DNA of 64,000 bases, from assembly GCF_041146795.1 (NCBI RefSeq), contig NC_135174.1, positions 5,953,878 to 6,017,877 of the forward strand. Direction: 5' to 3'. Under the pieces are notes generated by a model. That model ran no database searches, had not been told where the DNA came from, and was given only the letters and a program-made list of their open reading frames with translations. This document shows positions 10,374-21,958 of this stretch, one piece after another; within the stretch, counting starts at the first letter, position 1; each line of letters begins with the position of its first letter. The position numbers and the translations under genes were made by a program. This stretch comes from Maylandia zebra. Taxonomy: Eukaryota; Chordata; Actinopteri; Cichliformes; Cichlidae.

Positions 10374-10472
10374 CCCCTGCTTAGAACTGAAGAAGCTTCT
10401 CGGATGAGAGGTGAAACGTCTTCAAGCAACTCAAAGAAGTCCAGACGCTTTTCTTTCCAAGCTCCTTAGACA
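10374..10472 (-). mobile_element. Penelope-like terminal fragment, inverted
   Basis: Reads GAAGAAGCTTCTCGGATGAG, then the complement of the CTAAGGAGCTTGGAAAGAAA end found at 8755-8815 and 25576-25612. It abuts a gag fragment on the minus strand. Confidence 0.6.
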
Positions 10473-10985
10473 ACTGTGGGAATAGAAGCAAAATGCGTGG
10501 GCTCCAATTTCAGGCACTGAACCGCTCTCCCTTCCACTACACCAAGTAAAACTTCCAGCTGCTCATCCCTCTTTGACTTTTGTTCTACAACTACATTACT
10601 ATCCTGAGCCAAGTGGCCATTTTGCAAACCTCTAATAAGTTCCAATTCTGCAGTCAAATTTATTGCAGCCGCTAATGTTGCTGGTTTAGAACTGCTAAGA
10701 GTAACATGCAAAATCCTACATCCCACATGTGTAATAAAATGATCCCTTGCCAGCAAGTCTTGTGTCACATATGTGTATCATTATCAGTAGAAGTGTACTC
10801 TCTACATACCAGCCTATGTGAGGCAATGCAAAATTCCTGGACTGTTTCATTATGTAACTTCCTCCATGTAGAATAATTCACACAGTTGCAATCTTCACTA
10901 TCACAAGGATCCAAACACCTCCTCATAGCATCTTTCAGGAGAGTATAATTAGTTTTAGATTAAGCGGACAAACCACTATAAACTT
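10473..10985 (-). mobile_element. LTR-retrotransposon gag fragment
   Basis: Minus-strand frames carry YSLLKDAMRRCLDP, then RDHFITHVG and LSSSKPATLAAAINLTAELE, which resemble the capsid part of fish Ty3/Gypsy gag proteins (the 'RDHF..HVG...AI..A.ELE' pattern). The frame is interrupted and no pol or LTR was seen nearby, so it is a relic. Confidence 0.55.
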
Positions 10986-12054
10986 CATGAGCCTGTTCCA
11001 ATTTTAACTTCTTCACATCTTCCCATACGTTAATGCAACATCTGCATGCATGTCCATTTCATGTTTCAGAGAGTTAAAATGTGAAATTGACACGGTGGAT
11101 GCGATGGACTTGGCGTGTCTATTATACGTTTTGCTGTGATATACATCCTACAGGATTTTCAATAAAATGTTTTTGTTCACAGTAAAAAATATTTCAAATT
11201 GTTGCTTAACACTCGAAGAACATTCCTGAAGGATGACTACACACGCATTCCTATTGGTGGAAAACACTGAGCTGAACAGATCTGTTTCGTTTGTGTGTTT
11301 GCCTGTCTTAATACGTGTGCCTGTATTTACATTGATGTTGCTGTGCATAGTATAGACAGGATATAGTCTGTGGCAATTTTATTTGTTTATTTATTTACTT
11401 TACTGATAGGTACTTTGACTTTATTGGGTATTCAAATATTTACTAAAGGTATTCAGTAGTCATCAGAAGGTCCTTAGTTTTCGGTCAAAGTACCCTGTCC
11501 CCATATACCTCATTTCAGGGTTACTGGCAACTCTGTTGACCCTTGTCCTTTGCTCTTTTCAGCTTCATCTGTGCCTTCTTTATTAAGTTTCCATCTCTTC
11601 AAGTGCTCTCTGAAATTCCATTAATTCCCTCTTTGCACAGATGAATACATATACAGTGTTAGGGATGTCGCTGATGAACTAAACAGAAGCATTTGTTTTA
11701 CAGTAGCCACAGCATTCCACACATTTCTCTTGCAGTGCACTGACAAAACTTTTCAGTAGAGCGTACAGCCCGATTCGATCCGGTGGGGGGATGCCAGATC
11801 AGGCGCCCCCATCCGGCTCTATATTAAAGGGTAAGTATTAATTTTCATTTCGAACTGATAGAAGAAAAAAAATTGTAGTTAACTAAATAGAAGAAAGTAG
11901 AAGAGAAATAACAATCTAACGTAAACCAGTGACACACTCTTGGGCCTGATCAACCTTGGCAGGGCCTTCCTGGATGGTGTCTAGTGATAATGGCTGAAAC
12001 GCCCAATGAATCCAAGGTCCACTACTGATGATGTGTCCCAAATTTAATATTATA
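10986..12054. other. No gene recognised
   Basis: Mostly AT-rich sequence. A C/G-rich patch near 11780-11820 looks repeat-derived, but I cannot place it. Confidence 0.35.
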
Positions 12055-12215
12055 ATAAGTGCTGTCAGCGTTAATCTCGTTAAAATGACGTTAACGGCAT
12101 AACTGCATTAACATGGCATATCTCTGTTAGCGAGTTAGCACAGATCGCCCCGTGTGTGGGGCTGCATGGCGCTAACGCGTTAACGAGCTAACCGCGCTAA
12201 CGCCTTCACACCTGC
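12055..12215. repeat. GTTAAC/GCTAACG-rich dispersed repeat
   Basis: Contains GTCAGCGTTAATCTCGTTAA, GTTAGCGAGTTAGCACAGAT and GCTAACGCGTTAACGAGC. This resembles a DNA-transposon-derived repeat common in fish genomes (probably hAT-related). Recognition is from memory; ends not determined. Confidence 0.5.
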
Positions 12216-14224
12216 ACAGACTATCGACAGTAAGGCTATACCTGAGCAGAAAAGTGTGTCAAAGTGTGTGGACCGTGTGTCAAAATGACAAACGCTACAC
12301 TGGTTTACAAAGGAATTCCAAGTTTACGTTTAATTTCGTAATTCTTATGTTTTGCGTGACTAGCAATCTCCGTACAGGTGTTCAGAATGTATTCTCCTGG
12401 ATAAGACTTTTGATAATCTGCAACCATTTTTTATTAAACTATGTGAGGTCAAAAGTATTGCTTGGCGACTGTCAACATGTTCTCTAAATGAGTACCTTTT
12501 TTCTTCTAGCAAACAAGATGCAGGTTGTAAGGAAAAGTGAGGGGTAAAAATCGCCCTCCTCCAACAAGACAAGCTCCAAGTAAGTGAAGTACAGAGTGAG
12601 ACTTTGTGTCGCCCACAAGGGATCAACAATGAACGCAGAGATTCATTTAAGCAACCAGGCTGATGTTGCCTGAAAGGTTCAGTGTGGGTTTTTTTTGGTT
12701 ATGGTGGTGTGGATTTTTAGCATGCGTACAAATGATTACACAACTCTCCAAATATCAGAAATACTAGAAAATATATATATATGTATATATGTACATGTAA
12801 GGAAGAGGACTCCCTTACTATATTTATTTATATTATATTATCTGTATAGCACTTTAGAGCACACCTTTCACTTTATTAAAAGCACCTTATCAAACACTTT
12901 ATTTAGCATTGCACTTTAAGCATGGATTTGCACACAAGAAGTTTAAATATTTATTGACTATTTATTGGGAATTTTAAAATCAGTTGGTAGCCTTATTTCA
13001 GATCCTGCACAGCTGCTCCTCAAGGAATGTGGTGGTTGTCTGTCAGGAGAAAAGAATGGTGATTGAGATTTTGATTAAGGTTTACCAGTAAGGAAAACTA
13101 ATGCAAGTGTGTGTGAAATCTAGGGATAAAAGTGGTGCAAATAAGTGTTTGTAAGATAATGATTACTCACCTTTCTTGCCTGTGTCCTCTTCAAGGTGTT
13201 TGGGCAAAGGTTTCCCCTGGGGTCCAGACACCATTTAAAGGTTCCGGGAGAGACCATTGGTAAAGAGAGTGTGGTGAATCTTGTTGTGCTTGGGTTTCTG
13301 GGTTTTTATAACATTGGGTTTGGTGTAACATTAAAGTGTGAAATATTTATTAATATGTAAATGTGAAAATGTATTTATGTATTTATTTATTCTTATTGAT
13401 ATATTGGATATTGTGGTGGAAGGTTGGGATTTAAGAATTTACCTGAGAGTGGAATAATGGTTTAGTCTGTGACAGCTGAACATATTTAAGGCTGCCAGTT
13501 GTCATTAGAGTGTGGTTTTTTGTGCTGTGAAGAAGCTTGACAAATTAATTGTTGTAAGGGGAGCTGTATAGGAAATAAATGCTTTTTTGTTCCACTACAC
13601 TTGCCTTGGTCCATCTCACTGTGTTTCCAGCCGCTAGTGATGGCCAAATGAAGCTTTCCGAAGCACTGAAGCTTGTATTGAAAAACGGTTCATTACTCGA
13701 AGCTTTTCAACACAGTCCTCTCCGGTGACATCTGGTGGTGAAAATTTTGAAGAGCAGCTTGAATCTGCAAAATAAAACGGACTGCTCAATTATCACTGCT
13801 CACTCAAGAGTGGAGTTCTCTCTGATATTGGGCCACCGTTCCGTTGCTTTGAACATGTAATTGGTTTTGTTTTCTCGATTGGGGGGCTGAAAAAAATGTA
13901 ATGCGTATCTGCGTAATACATTTTAATCAATAAACTTTCCCTATTTAAACATGCACTATGGTGGCCTTTCTTTGCTCATAACTCCTTGATGTTGGTAAAT
14001 ACAATAAGTGAGCAATATATATAATATACATATGATAATGCACAGCACATTATGGAGTATGCCCCTGCTGTGAAGTCCTGCCTCCATCTACTTGTCGTTT
14101 AATCACTGGACAGCTGGACAGGTTCATACAAAATATTAGATTAGGCCAATTCCTATACATATTTTTGACCTAGGGGTGGGATTGATTGTGAACTGGAAAG
14201 GGAAAATGCTTAGGGGGCTGAGTA

Positions 14225-14750
14225 GGGCTGCATCGTCACTGATTTGTAGAATCCTTTTGATTCGATACAGGATCCGATTCAATTTGATTGGAATCTGGAA
14301 AGTTTTGCCTCAGTCAGAAATATTACAAGTCTGATCATTTAACAGTATATATCCATAATTTCGTATCTATTAAAAGAAAGCTGATACATGTGAGACTTAA
14401 TTAGAGATGTAAACAGAGAGTTATGAAACCTGCAGCTGCAGAAGCCAGCGGGGAAAAAAAGAGGCAAACACAGCGCGGACCCGACGACGCACCAAAATCT
14501 GATTCTGACGCGTCGGGTCCGCGCTCTGTGTTTACGTTTGTATGCAGAATCCGTAAACCTGCTCCTAGTTACTGTTTTAGCTGCATGGTGTTTGACGACA
14601 TGTTGTGAGGTTTAACCTGAGATGCTGGCGTTTCAGGCATAATAACGTTAATTTACAAATCGACACGGGATTTTAATGAATCAATATCACTTTATTCAAT
14701 TTAGCATGGATTGTAATCAGAAAAGCGATAATCAAAACCCATCCCTAATC
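14225..14750. repeat. Possible nested MITE inside the hAT
   Basis: Bounded by TAGGGCTGCATCG on the left and CCCATCCCTA on the right, giving short imperfect inverted ends, and separating the two transposase remnants. No convincing target duplication was found, so the borders are tentative. It contains the inverted repeat at 14466-14533. Confidence 0.35.
14466..14533. repeat. GC-rich near-perfect inverted repeat
   Basis: Left arm about 14466-14486 and right arm 14511-14533 share CGCGGACCCGACG and its complement with a 2-nt bulge and a 24-nt loop. It explains the overlapping plus-strand ORF. Confidence 0.8.
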
Positions 14751-14775
14751 AAGAACTTGCAAAGTAAAAACATGA

Positions 14776-14982
14776 TCAATGTAAGGTAGCCCTTTTGTTA
14801 TTTACATTTAAAAAGAGGATTAGTGTTACTGTGCGCTGGCTGAGTCTGTTTCTTTTCTTAGAAATAGTTTCTCCTGCCCTGGAGAAAATCCACTTGCATG
14901 GAACAGAAGAGGCTGTGGAGTGCAGGAACCACACTGCAAGCTGGTAGATATGCAGGTATTCCTGGGTCCTGCAGACTATCAC
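14776..14982 (-). pseudogene. hAT transposase C-terminal dimerisation region
   Basis: Contains SVPCKWIFSRAGETISKKRN followed by RLSQRTV, the conserved hATC dimerisation block (usual pattern S..CER.FS.AG...S.KR..L). The conserved glutamate of the CER is replaced by KW. Only about 68 codons remain. Confidence 0.8.
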
Positions 14983-15163
14983 CTAAAAACAATAAACAAA
15001 ATGATTTTCTAAACTGTAGCAATGTAATGTACGTATAGTGTCAAATACATTTTTGTAGTCTTCATTAGCTTTAATTCACATGGAAGTGTTCCTAAAGTCA
15101 TATGCTGTAATGATATTTACATTATGAAAACATGATTTTGGACATTTCAAGTTTTTCACTTCG

Positions 15164-15246
15164 GCAGATAAAATGAATTGAGCAAAATCAACTCAAAATA
15201 TTTCCACACGCCATAACGTCCTCTCTTCCTCGCTGGCTCCATATCT
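15164..15246 (-). pseudogene. hAT transposase N-terminal BED-finger start
   Basis: ATG at 15246 opens MEPARKRGRYGVWKYFEL, the first strand of a BED zinc finger; the frame stops after LPK, before the cysteines and histidines. With the C-terminal piece at 14776-14982 it shows the element's coding strand is minus. Confidence 0.65.
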
Positions 15247-15561
15247 GTCAGTGGAATGATCACCTCGTCGCTATCTGTCACCATCAACACACTCCACGAA
15301 TCCCGTGGATGATTCACTTCCTTATATCCGTTTGAATCAGGTACCGAAGCAGTTACGTGCGTAATGAAGCTTCGGACGTCACTGGTCACGTGACCTTTGC
15401 CAAACGAAGCAAGCCTCGACACAGTGCTTCTGAACCAGTGTGTTGTTTTTTTCGACACACGCTCCGGAGCGTCAGCTTCAAGCGGGCCATCACTACCAGC
15501 CGCTAAGGGCTGCCCTGTTACAAGTGGTGTCAGAAGTGTGTCACTCATGGCACAGTGAGAA

Positions 15562-17052
15562 GATGATGACAAGAGGTGGAAGAAAGCCAGGCCAAGAGGA
15601 GCAGCCTGATGAAGGAGTTGGAGCTTCATCTGAGCTAGAGGCCATGGCAGCAACAAGCCCTGAGGACAAATTGGAGGAGTTGACAGGGTTGGTGAAATCT
15701 CTTATGCGGTCTCAAGCAGCCAGAGACCAAAAGTGGGAGAAGGATTTGTCACGTCAGGAGCAAAGGTGGAAAGGCATGCAGCATCAATTTCAGCAAATCC
15801 AGCTACAAGTTAACGCTGTAATTGATAAGCCTGATCCACCAGAGGCGCCAGCGCCCCCTACAACATCTGAAGAACAAGAACTTGGATTCAAAGGTGAAGA
15901 CATTCCAGTGGCCAGTGGGTCCAAGTCTTTAAGTGAACCAAAACTTTTTCCTCTGTCTACAGAAGATGACATTGAACATTTTCTGACTACGTTTGAAAGA
16001 ATGGCAAACGTGTGTCGATGGCCCAGAGATGAGTGGGCTATTCGTCTGGTTCCCTGTTGGCAGGTAAAGCCCGCACAGCCTACATTCTTATGGATTTAAC
16101 AGACTCTGAGAATTATGATAAGGTGAAAGAGGCAATTCTGGTAAAATATGAGATCACTGCTGACACCTACAGACGCCGCTTCAGATCTCTGAAAGTTGAA
16201 CCAGGTGAGACGCCACGTGAACTTTATGTAAGATTGAAAGACCCGTTTTCAAGATGGATTAAACCTGAAAAATCAACTGTAGAAGAAATATCTGAGCAGA
16301 TAATTCTGGAGCAGTTTTTGAGAATGGTTAGCCCAGAGCTGGAGATCTGGATACGTGAGCATGATCCGAAGACGGCAAAGGAAGCAGCTAGCCTCGCAGA
16401 GGTTTTCACTTCAGCCAGAAAAGGAAGCAAGAGCACCTACTTCAGCCGGGAGACCCACTACACCCAACCAAGTAAGTCCATTGGGGGTGAACAGGGTTCT
16501 GGTCAAGTTCAGGCTAGAAATCTTTCTAGTTCTAGGCAGCTCCCTTCTCATAGACCTCACAATGTGAAGAAATCCTTTAAGTCTTCAGTTCAGGATATTA
16601 AATGTTATCACTGTCATAACTTTGGCCATACACAACAATTTTGCCCTGCCCTTAAGTCAAAACCATCTCTTTTGTGTGCAGTTCCAAGACCAGCCACAGA
16701 GCCGGTAGGAAAGGAAGCTTGTACTGTCCCTGTTTTAATTAATGGGCGTAAAGAGGAAGCTTTGCTTGACTCTGGGTGCTTCCAAACTCTTGTACACTCT
16801 AGCATAATTTCAGGAGAAAAGCTAAGTGGGGTTGGGGCTACAATAAGTTGTGTGCATGGAGACGAACACAGGTGCCCCACTGCTGAGGTTTACCTGACAG
16901 TGGGAGGTCAAACCCACTTGTTAGTGGTAGCTGTGGTTCCCAGTTTGCCATATTCAGTGATACTTGGTAATGACATCCCCACTCTTTTTGATCTAATACA
17001 TCAGTCAGATTATGACCCTCAAGTGAGTGCTGAGAAAGACATTCAAGGCTAA
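15562..17052 (+). pseudogene. Gmr1-like gag and protease, frameshifted
   Basis: From ATG 15562 (MTRGGRKPGQEEQP follows) the frame has a coiled-coil-like N-terminus with many Q/E/R, then a capsid region that continues in another frame from about 16060 after a one-base loss. The second frame carries a SCAN-like capsid segment (TPRELYVRLKDPFSRWIKPE), a CX2CX4HX4C knuckle (CYHCHNFGHTQQFC near 16605-16646) and a retroviral-type aspartic protease site LLDSG (near 16770). A TAA at 17050-17052 closes it. The DSG instead of DTG is common in this group. Structural proteins and maturation enzyme of the retrotransposon; not functional here. Confidence 0.8.
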
Positions 17053-17425
17053 GGTGATGAATCTGGAAGCTCCCTTCCTCTAGATATGACAGTTGAGCCA
17101 TTTAAACCCTGTCATGTAGTCACAAGGGCACAAAGTGCAAAGGAAATGATGAAAGAGCTACCCTTTTTTTGAGGAGTCTCTCGAAACAGAGCCAGGGAAG
17201 ATTAGGAAGTCTAGGGCTCAGAAAAGAAGAGAAAAGTTCAAAGGCTCAGGGGAAAAGGGTACAGCATTGTTCCCTAAGCCAAATAACCAACTTGAGTTTG
17301 ATGTTCCCTCAGATTTAGGTGCACTCCAAAGAAGCGACCCTACTCTAAAACCCTGGTTTGAGAAGGTAACATAGGTAGAGGGGGCTAGTCAAGGTCAGGT
17401 AAGCTGTCTTGCGGACACTGTTTAC

Positions 17426-18880
17426 TTGATTAAAGGAGGCATCTTGTACCAGAGAAAGGGGAAGTGTGAAGCTGTAGCACTCCCACAACAGTTAAGAAAC
17501 AAAGTTATGGATTTGGGTCATTCAATTCCATGGGCAGGTCATATAGCTTTTCACAAAACACTGAATAGGATCAGTAGCCGTTTTTTTTGGGCAGGGATGT
17601 ATGTCCAAGTTTCTGAGTTTTGCTGTTCCTGTGAAAATTGTCAGTTGACCTCAGGCAAAGGAGTAGCACGAGCCCAGTTGCAACCACTGCCAATTATTGA
17701 AACACCGTTTGAGAGGCTAGGCATGGATATCGTGGGCCCTTTAGAGAGGAGATCCACAGGTCATCGCTACATATTAGTCATATGTGACTATGCGACACGG
17801 TTTCCTGAGGCCTTCCCACTCAGATCAATTAAAGCCCGTCACGTCGCTAATTGTCTTCTGCAGCTTTTTTCTAGGGTAGGCATACCAAGAGAAATTCTGA
17901 CGGATTGTGGACCGAATTTTCTATCCAAGTTGTTGCAGCAGGTTTATAAGTTGTTAGGGATAAAGGGACTTAAGACCACCCTGTATCACCCCCAAACGGA
18001 CGGGCTAGTGGAGAGATACAACCAGACTCTCAAAAGTATGCTGCGTAAGTTTGTCTCTGACACAGGTGCTGACTGGGATCAATGGCTGCCATACCTTCTG
18101 TTCGCCTACCGGGAGGTCCCGCAGGTTTCCACTGGCTTCTCGCCTTTTGAACTTTTATATGGTCGCCAAGTGAGAGGCCCCCTGGATCTGCTTAAGGACT
18201 GCTGGGAGGAATCCAAAGCAGAGGGCGAAAACATCGCAGCCTACGTCATCACCATGAGAGAGAGGTTGGAGAAAATGGCATCATTGATGCAAGACAACAT
18301 GAAAGCTGCACAAAAACATCAAAAGACATGGTACGATCAGAAGGCCAGGGATAGGGTCTTCCTTCCAGGTCAGAAAGTACTGTTATTGCTTCCCACCAGC
18401 GATAACAAGCTGCTGACAAAATGGCATGGACCATACGAGATCGTCAGACAAGTGAGTAAAGTCACTTATGAACTGAATATGCCAGAAAGAGTTAAAAAAT
18501 ATCAGACATTTCACATGAACTTGTTGAAGGAATTCCACAGCCGACAAGAGCCGGTCTATCAGTTACTGGTGCGTTCAGTTAAGGATGAGGAGGTGACTGA
18601 GAAGTTCTTTCCAACTAACATTCAAGTTTGTGCTTCAGTTGACCTTTCTCATTTGTCTCCTACTGAGCAGGCTGATATAAAACCACTCGTGGACCCACAG
18701 CTCTTTCGAGAAACACCAGGCTTCACATCACTGGTTCAGCACAAGATACGGGTGAAGGAGGATGCACCCGTTCGACAAAAGAGCTACAGAATTTCAGAAC
18801 GGTTGGTGCCAGTGCTGCAGAAAGAAATAAAACTGATGTTGGACCTGGGAATCATTGAGGTGTCAAGTAGTGAGTGGTGA
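17426..18880 (+). pseudogene. Gmr1-like integrase with linker to RT
   Basis: The longest open frame of the element. It shows an HHCC zinc finger (H...H then CCSCENC near residues 55-75), then the catalytic core with MDIVGPL (first Asp), ILTDCGPNF (second Asp) and DGLVERYNQTLK (Glu), the DDE triad for strand transfer. A C-terminal GPYEI/FHMNLLK region follows, then a linker leading to the RT start (LDLGIIEVSSSEW). The frame ends at TGA one base out of register with the RT. Upstream, two stops and a T-run frameshift separate it from protease. Confidence 0.85.
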
Positions 18881-19392
18881 GCCCGATTGTTTTGGTACCA
18901 AAGAAAGATGACACCCTGAGATTCTGTATTGATTTCAGATATTTGAATGCAGTATCCAAGTTTGATCCCTACCCAATGCCCAGGGTGGATGACCTGCTGG
19001 AGAGAGTTGGATCAGCAAGGTACATTACAACACTCGATCTGTGTAAAGGATACTGGCAAGTGGCTTTGGCACCAGAAGCGAGAGAGCTGACAGCCTTCAA
19101 AACTCCTTTTGGTATGTACCAATTTAAAGTCATGCCATTTGGGCTTCAAGGTGCGCCAGCGACATTCCAACGATTAATGGACCATGTACTGAGAGATGTG
19201 TCAGCATTCTCTGCAGCATATCTGGATGATGTGGTGGTGTACAGCGAGTCCTGGGAAGAGCATGTCATTCACCTACAGAAGGTGCTACACTCCATTAGAA
19301 TGGCTGGACTGACTATCAATCCCAAGAAGTGCTCCATAGCCAAGAGAGAAGTGGAGTACTTGGGCTTCGTGGTTGGCTCTGGGAAGATAAAG
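18881..19392 (+). pseudogene. Gmr1-like reverse transcriptase, 3'-truncated
   Basis: Contains SPIVLVPKKD, LRFCIDFRYLN, LDLCKGYWQV, FKVMPFGLQGAPATFQ and the active-site YLDDVVVYS, i.e. the fingers and palm of a Ty3/Gypsy RT. After FVVGSGKIKP the sequence jumps into the last 24 bp of the LTR, deleting the RT thumb, RNase H and nearly all of the 3' LTR. Confidence 0.85.
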
Positions 19393-19415
19393 CCGCTAAG
19401 GGCCGCCCTGTTACA
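19392..19415 (+). repeat. 3' LTR stub of the Gmr1-like element
   Basis: GCCGCTAAGGGCCGCCCTG then TTACA matches the end of the 5' LTR (15499-15522) with one mismatch, and is followed by the target duplication GTACA. Confidence 0.75.
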
Positions 19416-19420
19416 GTACA

Positions 19421-21180
19421 TAACGTCAATGAAAATAAGCCTGGCATAAATCTCCTTCAGTTCCAGATGGGTCAGCATTTTACACAACTTGTACATTCAC
19501 CCATTCGCACAAGCATGTTTTTCTACTGTTTCTAAGTGCTTCCTACCTAACATTCATACTCCGATGGATGCATCGGAGAGCAACATGGGTTTACTATCTT
19601 GCCTAGGGATACTTTGCATGCAGACTGGACCAGACTGGGATCAAGCCACCAACCTTCCAGTTAGTAGGTGACCTGTTCTACCAATTTATCCAATTCAGAG
19701 TATCAGTTGGGCTGGAGCATATCCCCACTGTGGCCATGTAGCCAATTACCAAAGGGATAACAGAGAGACAACCCTTCACACTGACATTCGTACCTTTAGC
19801 CAATTTGGAGTTACCACTTACACTAATGTCATGTCTTTGGATTACACAGTTGGAGTACACAGAAATGAGGGAATCTTGTAAATTTGATTTTGACTTGCTT
19901 TGAGGTGATGGCTCAAAATGTTTAATTACAATGAGGGCTCGCGGATCTTTGGGACCAGGACTCGGTCTGCTCTGGCTGGCCGGCTGCCTGCATGGTCATC
20001 GCTGAAGGCCCACTGTGGCTGCTGGGTGACTCCTGTCTGGGGCTCTCCTCAGCTCTTTTCTAGGTGCCCCTGTGGTGGTCCCCCTTTGGGCTCTCGTGCT
20101 CTGGGGGGCCTCTGGATGGCTATGGCCTGGATCTCCTCCATGTCTGCTTCATGTCCGGGGGGGCAGGACTATGGCTCCCCACATGTACTATTAGACACTT
20201 ACATGGAGAAACCTTTTGAATACAAACACGCTCACAAGCACAGCTGTGCCCATGGTTCCTCACAGACACACACTGTCTGGGTTGGCTGCTGCCTCTAAAC
20301 ATATCGTGCATTATTAGTACTGTGTGCTGCTCGGCAACATGCAGTATTTATTATTTAGTGTTACTTATGCATATGTTGGTTGTTGCTATGATTACAGCGT
20401 CTTTTCTCTCTCTATCCCTCTTCTCTATTTTTCTTTTCCCTCTCCTTCTGTAAACTCACTTCCCAGCTTCTCTTTCCTTCTTTCTCTTTCCTGTCTCTTG
20501 GTTCTGTCCATTCTCATTTAAAAATTAAAAAAAGTATATATAAACATGTGAAGGAGAAATTTCCAATTATGATTGAAGAAAAATAAACAACTTTCTCTTA
20601 AGTTGAGTTTGATCTTTCTTTTTACAAGTTATTGATATGCAGCCATAGACAATATAAAAAATACAGTCTGAAAAAGTGAAGGCACTGCATAAGTGGCTTT
20701 TAATCTGCATATTTTATTTTTAAAAAAGGGGTTTTCTGCTTTTGTTTTTTTTTTCTCCACTTTTGCTGCAGTGATATAATCCTAACTGTTTATAGACACG
20801 TTAGCCAGTAAGAAACCTACAAACATTAACACAATTTGTCATCAAAAAGGTGTACAACTTTGACATTGCGTGACAAAATCTTTGTTTTTCTTGTCCATAT
20901 ATAAATGCAAAAAAAAAACGTCTGAAAATCTAAACACTGACATGTGAATGAAGGGCCAAGACACATACAATTAGAAAAAACCCTTTGTTTTTCAAAGTAT
21001 TCAGGACTTGTTCATGGTAAGAAATCCAGACCATCCAGTAACACATTGTTTTAGATGGTCTTATTTCAGATGTTCTCTTGACTGAAGTTTTGTCCATTTT
21101 CAGAGCCTTCTCTTTGACATGTACAATAAGAACAACTGAATCCACATCCTACATCTTCACTTAGTCGATATGCTTATATG
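19421..21180. other. Repeat-derived and low-complexity sequence, no gene
   Basis: About 19560-19680 resembles a fish repeat that also occurs near 50800 ('gacctgctctacc' and 'gggatcaagccaccaacc' type words). 19940-20160 is GC-rich with an open but unrecognised frame, and 20400-20520 is a CT-rich tract. None has splice or coding support. Confidence 0.4.
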
Positions 21181-21182
21181 TG

Positions 21183-21189
21183 CTTTATT
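21183..21189 (-). terminator. radil: Candidate radil poly(A) signal
   Basis: AATAAA on the minus strand (TTTATT at 21184-21189), about 680 nt after the radil stop codon, a usual 3' UTR length. Other candidates may exist. Confidence 0.35.
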
Positions 21190-21864
21190 GTCATAAGTAG
21201 CAGATGATCATATGTCAAGAAGCCTCCAAACATTGCTGGAAGACAGATTTCTGTCTTCATTTACCTTTACAGTTGTTGCAGTGGTCTACATGTTAATTTT
21301 TTGTTTGTTGTTGTTTTTAAAAATATATTTGAATCAGAGTATGGTATATCAACATGTCAACAAGCTAACTTACTTACTTCTGGATGTCTGAATGTTAAAT
21401 GATATTGCAAAACTTCGGAGAACAGCCACGCTTTTTACTCCCAGTAGTGCCTCAGGGCTCGTCTGCTTCTTTTGAAGTGAAGAAATACTTGGACCCAGAA
21501 ATGTCTAATGACTAAACAAGAGAGTTGAACTTAAATAACACTGTGAAAAATGTTCCATGTGTGTTATTGCATCAGCTTTCTTGTTCTTGTGGTGATGGTC
21601 TTGTAGTTGGAGAGAGCATGGAGAGAAAAGGTCTTGTCTTCTACCAATGGAAATGATAACGCTAATGTAACCTTGACCATACACAAAAAAGGACTATGAT
21701 GCCACTGTGATGTAAATTAAAAAGCTGCAAAACATCTAAAACCTGATAGAAGATTGAAGATTTTCTTTAAATTGTCCATATCCTTTAACTTGAAAGTTCC
21801 AAAAGCTCTCAGAATCATCTTTAAGTGCTGATGGTGTGTCACAAGTCTCTCAGCAAATGTAGCG

Positions 21865-21958
21865 TCAGCACTCATTCTGTATAATCTTAGCCATCCAGTC
21901 TGATCTGGACACGAGTAACCTCAGTCTGGCCCCTGACGACTGGATCAGCTCCCTCCCG
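21865..21958 (-). CDS. radil: radil exon 19 (PDZ end, stop)
   Basis: GRELIQSSGARLRLLVSRSD then MAKIIQNEC and TGA. Preceding intron 76 bp. Confidence 0.93.

Larger units (their letters stand above)
13635..15495 (-). mobile_element. hAT transposon, internally decayed, nested in LTR
   Basis: Starts TAGTGATGGCC and ends GGCCATCACTA, perfect 11-bp terminal inverted repeats, flanked by the 8-bp duplication CCAGCCGC (13627-13634 and 15496-15503), the hAT signature. Inside, on the minus strand, are the N-terminal BED-finger start and the C-terminal hATC region of a transposase. The middle of the transposase was not seen, so the copy is non-autonomous. Confidence 0.85.
12796..15522 (+). repeat. 5' LTR of the Gmr1-like element, split by a hAT
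   Basis: LTR sequence runs 12796-13634 and resumes at 15504, ending GTTACA at 15522 before a probable primer-binding region (AGTGGTGTCAG). A TATA-like CATATTTAAGG lies near 13483 and a poly(A) signal AATAAA near 13573. Without the insertion and its duplication the LTR would be about 858 bp. Confidence 0.75.
12796..19415 (+). mobile_element. Gmr1-like LTR retrotransposon, integrase before RT
   Basis: A 6.6-kb insertion bounded by the 5-bp duplication GTACA (12791-12795 and 19416-19420). It starts TGTAAGG and ends GTTACA. Order: 5' LTR (split by a hAT), gag with a CCHC knuckle, protease, integrase, reverse transcriptase, then a tiny 3' LTR stub. Integrase upstream of reverse transcriptase is unusual for Ty3/Gypsy elements and is the defining feature of the Gmr1 group described from cod. 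The capsid region resembles the SCAN domain, consistent with the published origin of SCAN from Gmr1-like gag. Several frameshifts, stops and loss of the RT C-terminus and RNase H make it dead. Confidence 0.85.

Noticed and set aside
15440..15561. Upstream extension of the gag frame
   Set aside because: Runs back through the LTR end and the hAT terminus, so it cannot be native coding sequence.
15156..15656. 166-codon minus-strand ORF as one gene
   Set aside because: It spans the hAT end, the LTR end and antisense gag; only the short part from the ATG at 15246 resembles a transposase.
20278..20530. CT-rich ORF
   Set aside because: Low-complexity pyrimidine tract.
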